From assembly GCA_023229425.1 (NCBI GenBank), contig JALNZG010000005.1:1-64000 (forward strand): a stretch of 64,000 nt of DNA, given 5' to 3'. Shown piece after piece: positions 63,674 to 64,000 of the stretch. Numbering within the stretch: position 1 is the stretch's first letter; the number at the start of each line of letters is the position of its first letter. The position numbers and the translations under genes were made by a program. The notes beneath the pieces are model-generated. The model saw only the letters and a program-made list of their open reading frames with translations, had not been told where the DNA came from and did no database searches. This DNA comes from Ignavibacteriaceae bacterium (GTDB lineage: Bacteria > Bacteroidota > Ignavibacteria > Ignavibacteriales > Ignavibacteriaceae).

Positions 63674-64000
63674 GCTCAATTGCCGAACACACAGTTGAAC
63701 ATATTCACCGCGACGACGTTGGCTCACGGCTTGGAATGTGGCTTTTCCTTTTTACCGAATTGGTCTTATTCGGTGGTATGTTCCTTGTCTATGCTGTTTA
63801 CCGATTTACATATCCGCATGAATTTCATGTTGCCGCAAAAGAATTAAATACTTCCGTCGGAGCTTTAAATACGATCATTCTACTTACAAGTAGTTTAACT
63901 ATTGTTCTTTCAATCATCGCCATCAGGAAAAACAATAAATTTTTGTCCGTCTTTTTCCAAATATTTACGATGGTTTTAGCTTTCGGATTTTTGATCAATA
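63670..64000 (+). CDS. coxC: cytochrome c oxidase subunit III (5' part)
   Basis: The frame runs to the window edge, so the gene is partial. It starts with TTG at 63670, overlapping the coxA stop (TTGA), with AAGGAGGA ending four bases upstream. The encoded start (SSIAEHTVEHIHRDDVGSR) is followed by GMWLFLFTELVLFGG and the second helix LNTIILLTSSLTIVLSII, the first two helices of the subunit III family. Confidence 0.82.
   Translation, partial: MSSIAEHTVEHIHRDDVGSRLGMWLFLFTELVLFGGMFLVYAVYRFTYPHEFHVAAKELNTSVGALNTIILLTSSLTIVLSIIAIRKNNKFLSVFFQIFTMVLAFGFLIN

Overview
The window is an AT-rich, gene-dense chromosomal segment from a member of the Bacteroidota/Chlorobi/Ignavibacteriota group, most likely Ignavibacteriota-like. 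The evidence is two secreted proteins with type IX secretion C-terminal tails (NYPNPFNP), a GWxTD-domain protein, an alternative complex III operon whose MopB-like subunit has the internal 'Tat-variant' signal, and an A2-type (YSHPAV) haem-copper oxidase subunit I. The phylum assignment is inference. No rRNA gene and no intact tRNA gene was found.

Layout. 1-300: two tandem tRNA-Leu-like remnants. 309-4722 (minus): floA, a small membrane protein, a UvrD/PcrA helicase and an orphan ParA ATPase. 4912-12371 (plus): clpC and a 1580-residue CotH/lamin-tail type IX secreted protein. 12607-20650 (plus): pyrK-pyrD-folC, rho, a GWxTD protein, pdxA, a methyltransferase and an FtsE-like ATPase; adk converges on them. 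21314-25740: accessory block with a 21-bp tandem repeat array, a 235-residue helical protein (copy A), an OGG-fold-like protein and a 14-repeat propeller protein. 25744-28683 (minus): sucC and a P5C dehydrogenase. 28892-31996: a large hybrid histidine kinase. 31997-37995: second accessory block with another repeat array, copy B of the 235-residue protein, a HEPN-like membrane protein, an exported protein, a DUF2971-like protein, a TerB_N-like protein and a MazEF-like pair whose toxin carries an in-frame stop. 38106-49715: tightly packed housekeeping genes (der, CoA-disulfide-reductase-like, upp, TPR protein, rsh, ruvX, two microcompartment shell proteins, YbbR-like, tmk, ctp-like protease). 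49721-52486: glcD-glcF. 52660-64000: alternative complex III (actA-actB-actC-actDE-actF), an extra cytochrome c, SCO, coxA and the start of coxC. This last operon encodes quinol-to-oxygen electron transport.

The most unusual element is a gene-plus-array unit present twice (about 21511-22819 and 32172-33480). Each copy has a TTGACA box, about 180-210 bp of leader, 10-13 tandem units of about 21 bp, an untranslated gap, a strong Shine-Dalgarno sequence, a 235-residue helical protein ending in a proline-rich PPVQ tail, and a strong terminator hairpin. The proteins are distant homologues, but the two arrays share no sequence, only their period and position. The second array alternates 21- and 20-bp monomers, so its period does not preserve a reading frame; this argues for a role in DNA or RNA. 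I do not recognise this system. Other points of interest are palindromic mini-elements in and between genes, chimeric tRNA-Leu remnants, and a fused actD-actE gene.
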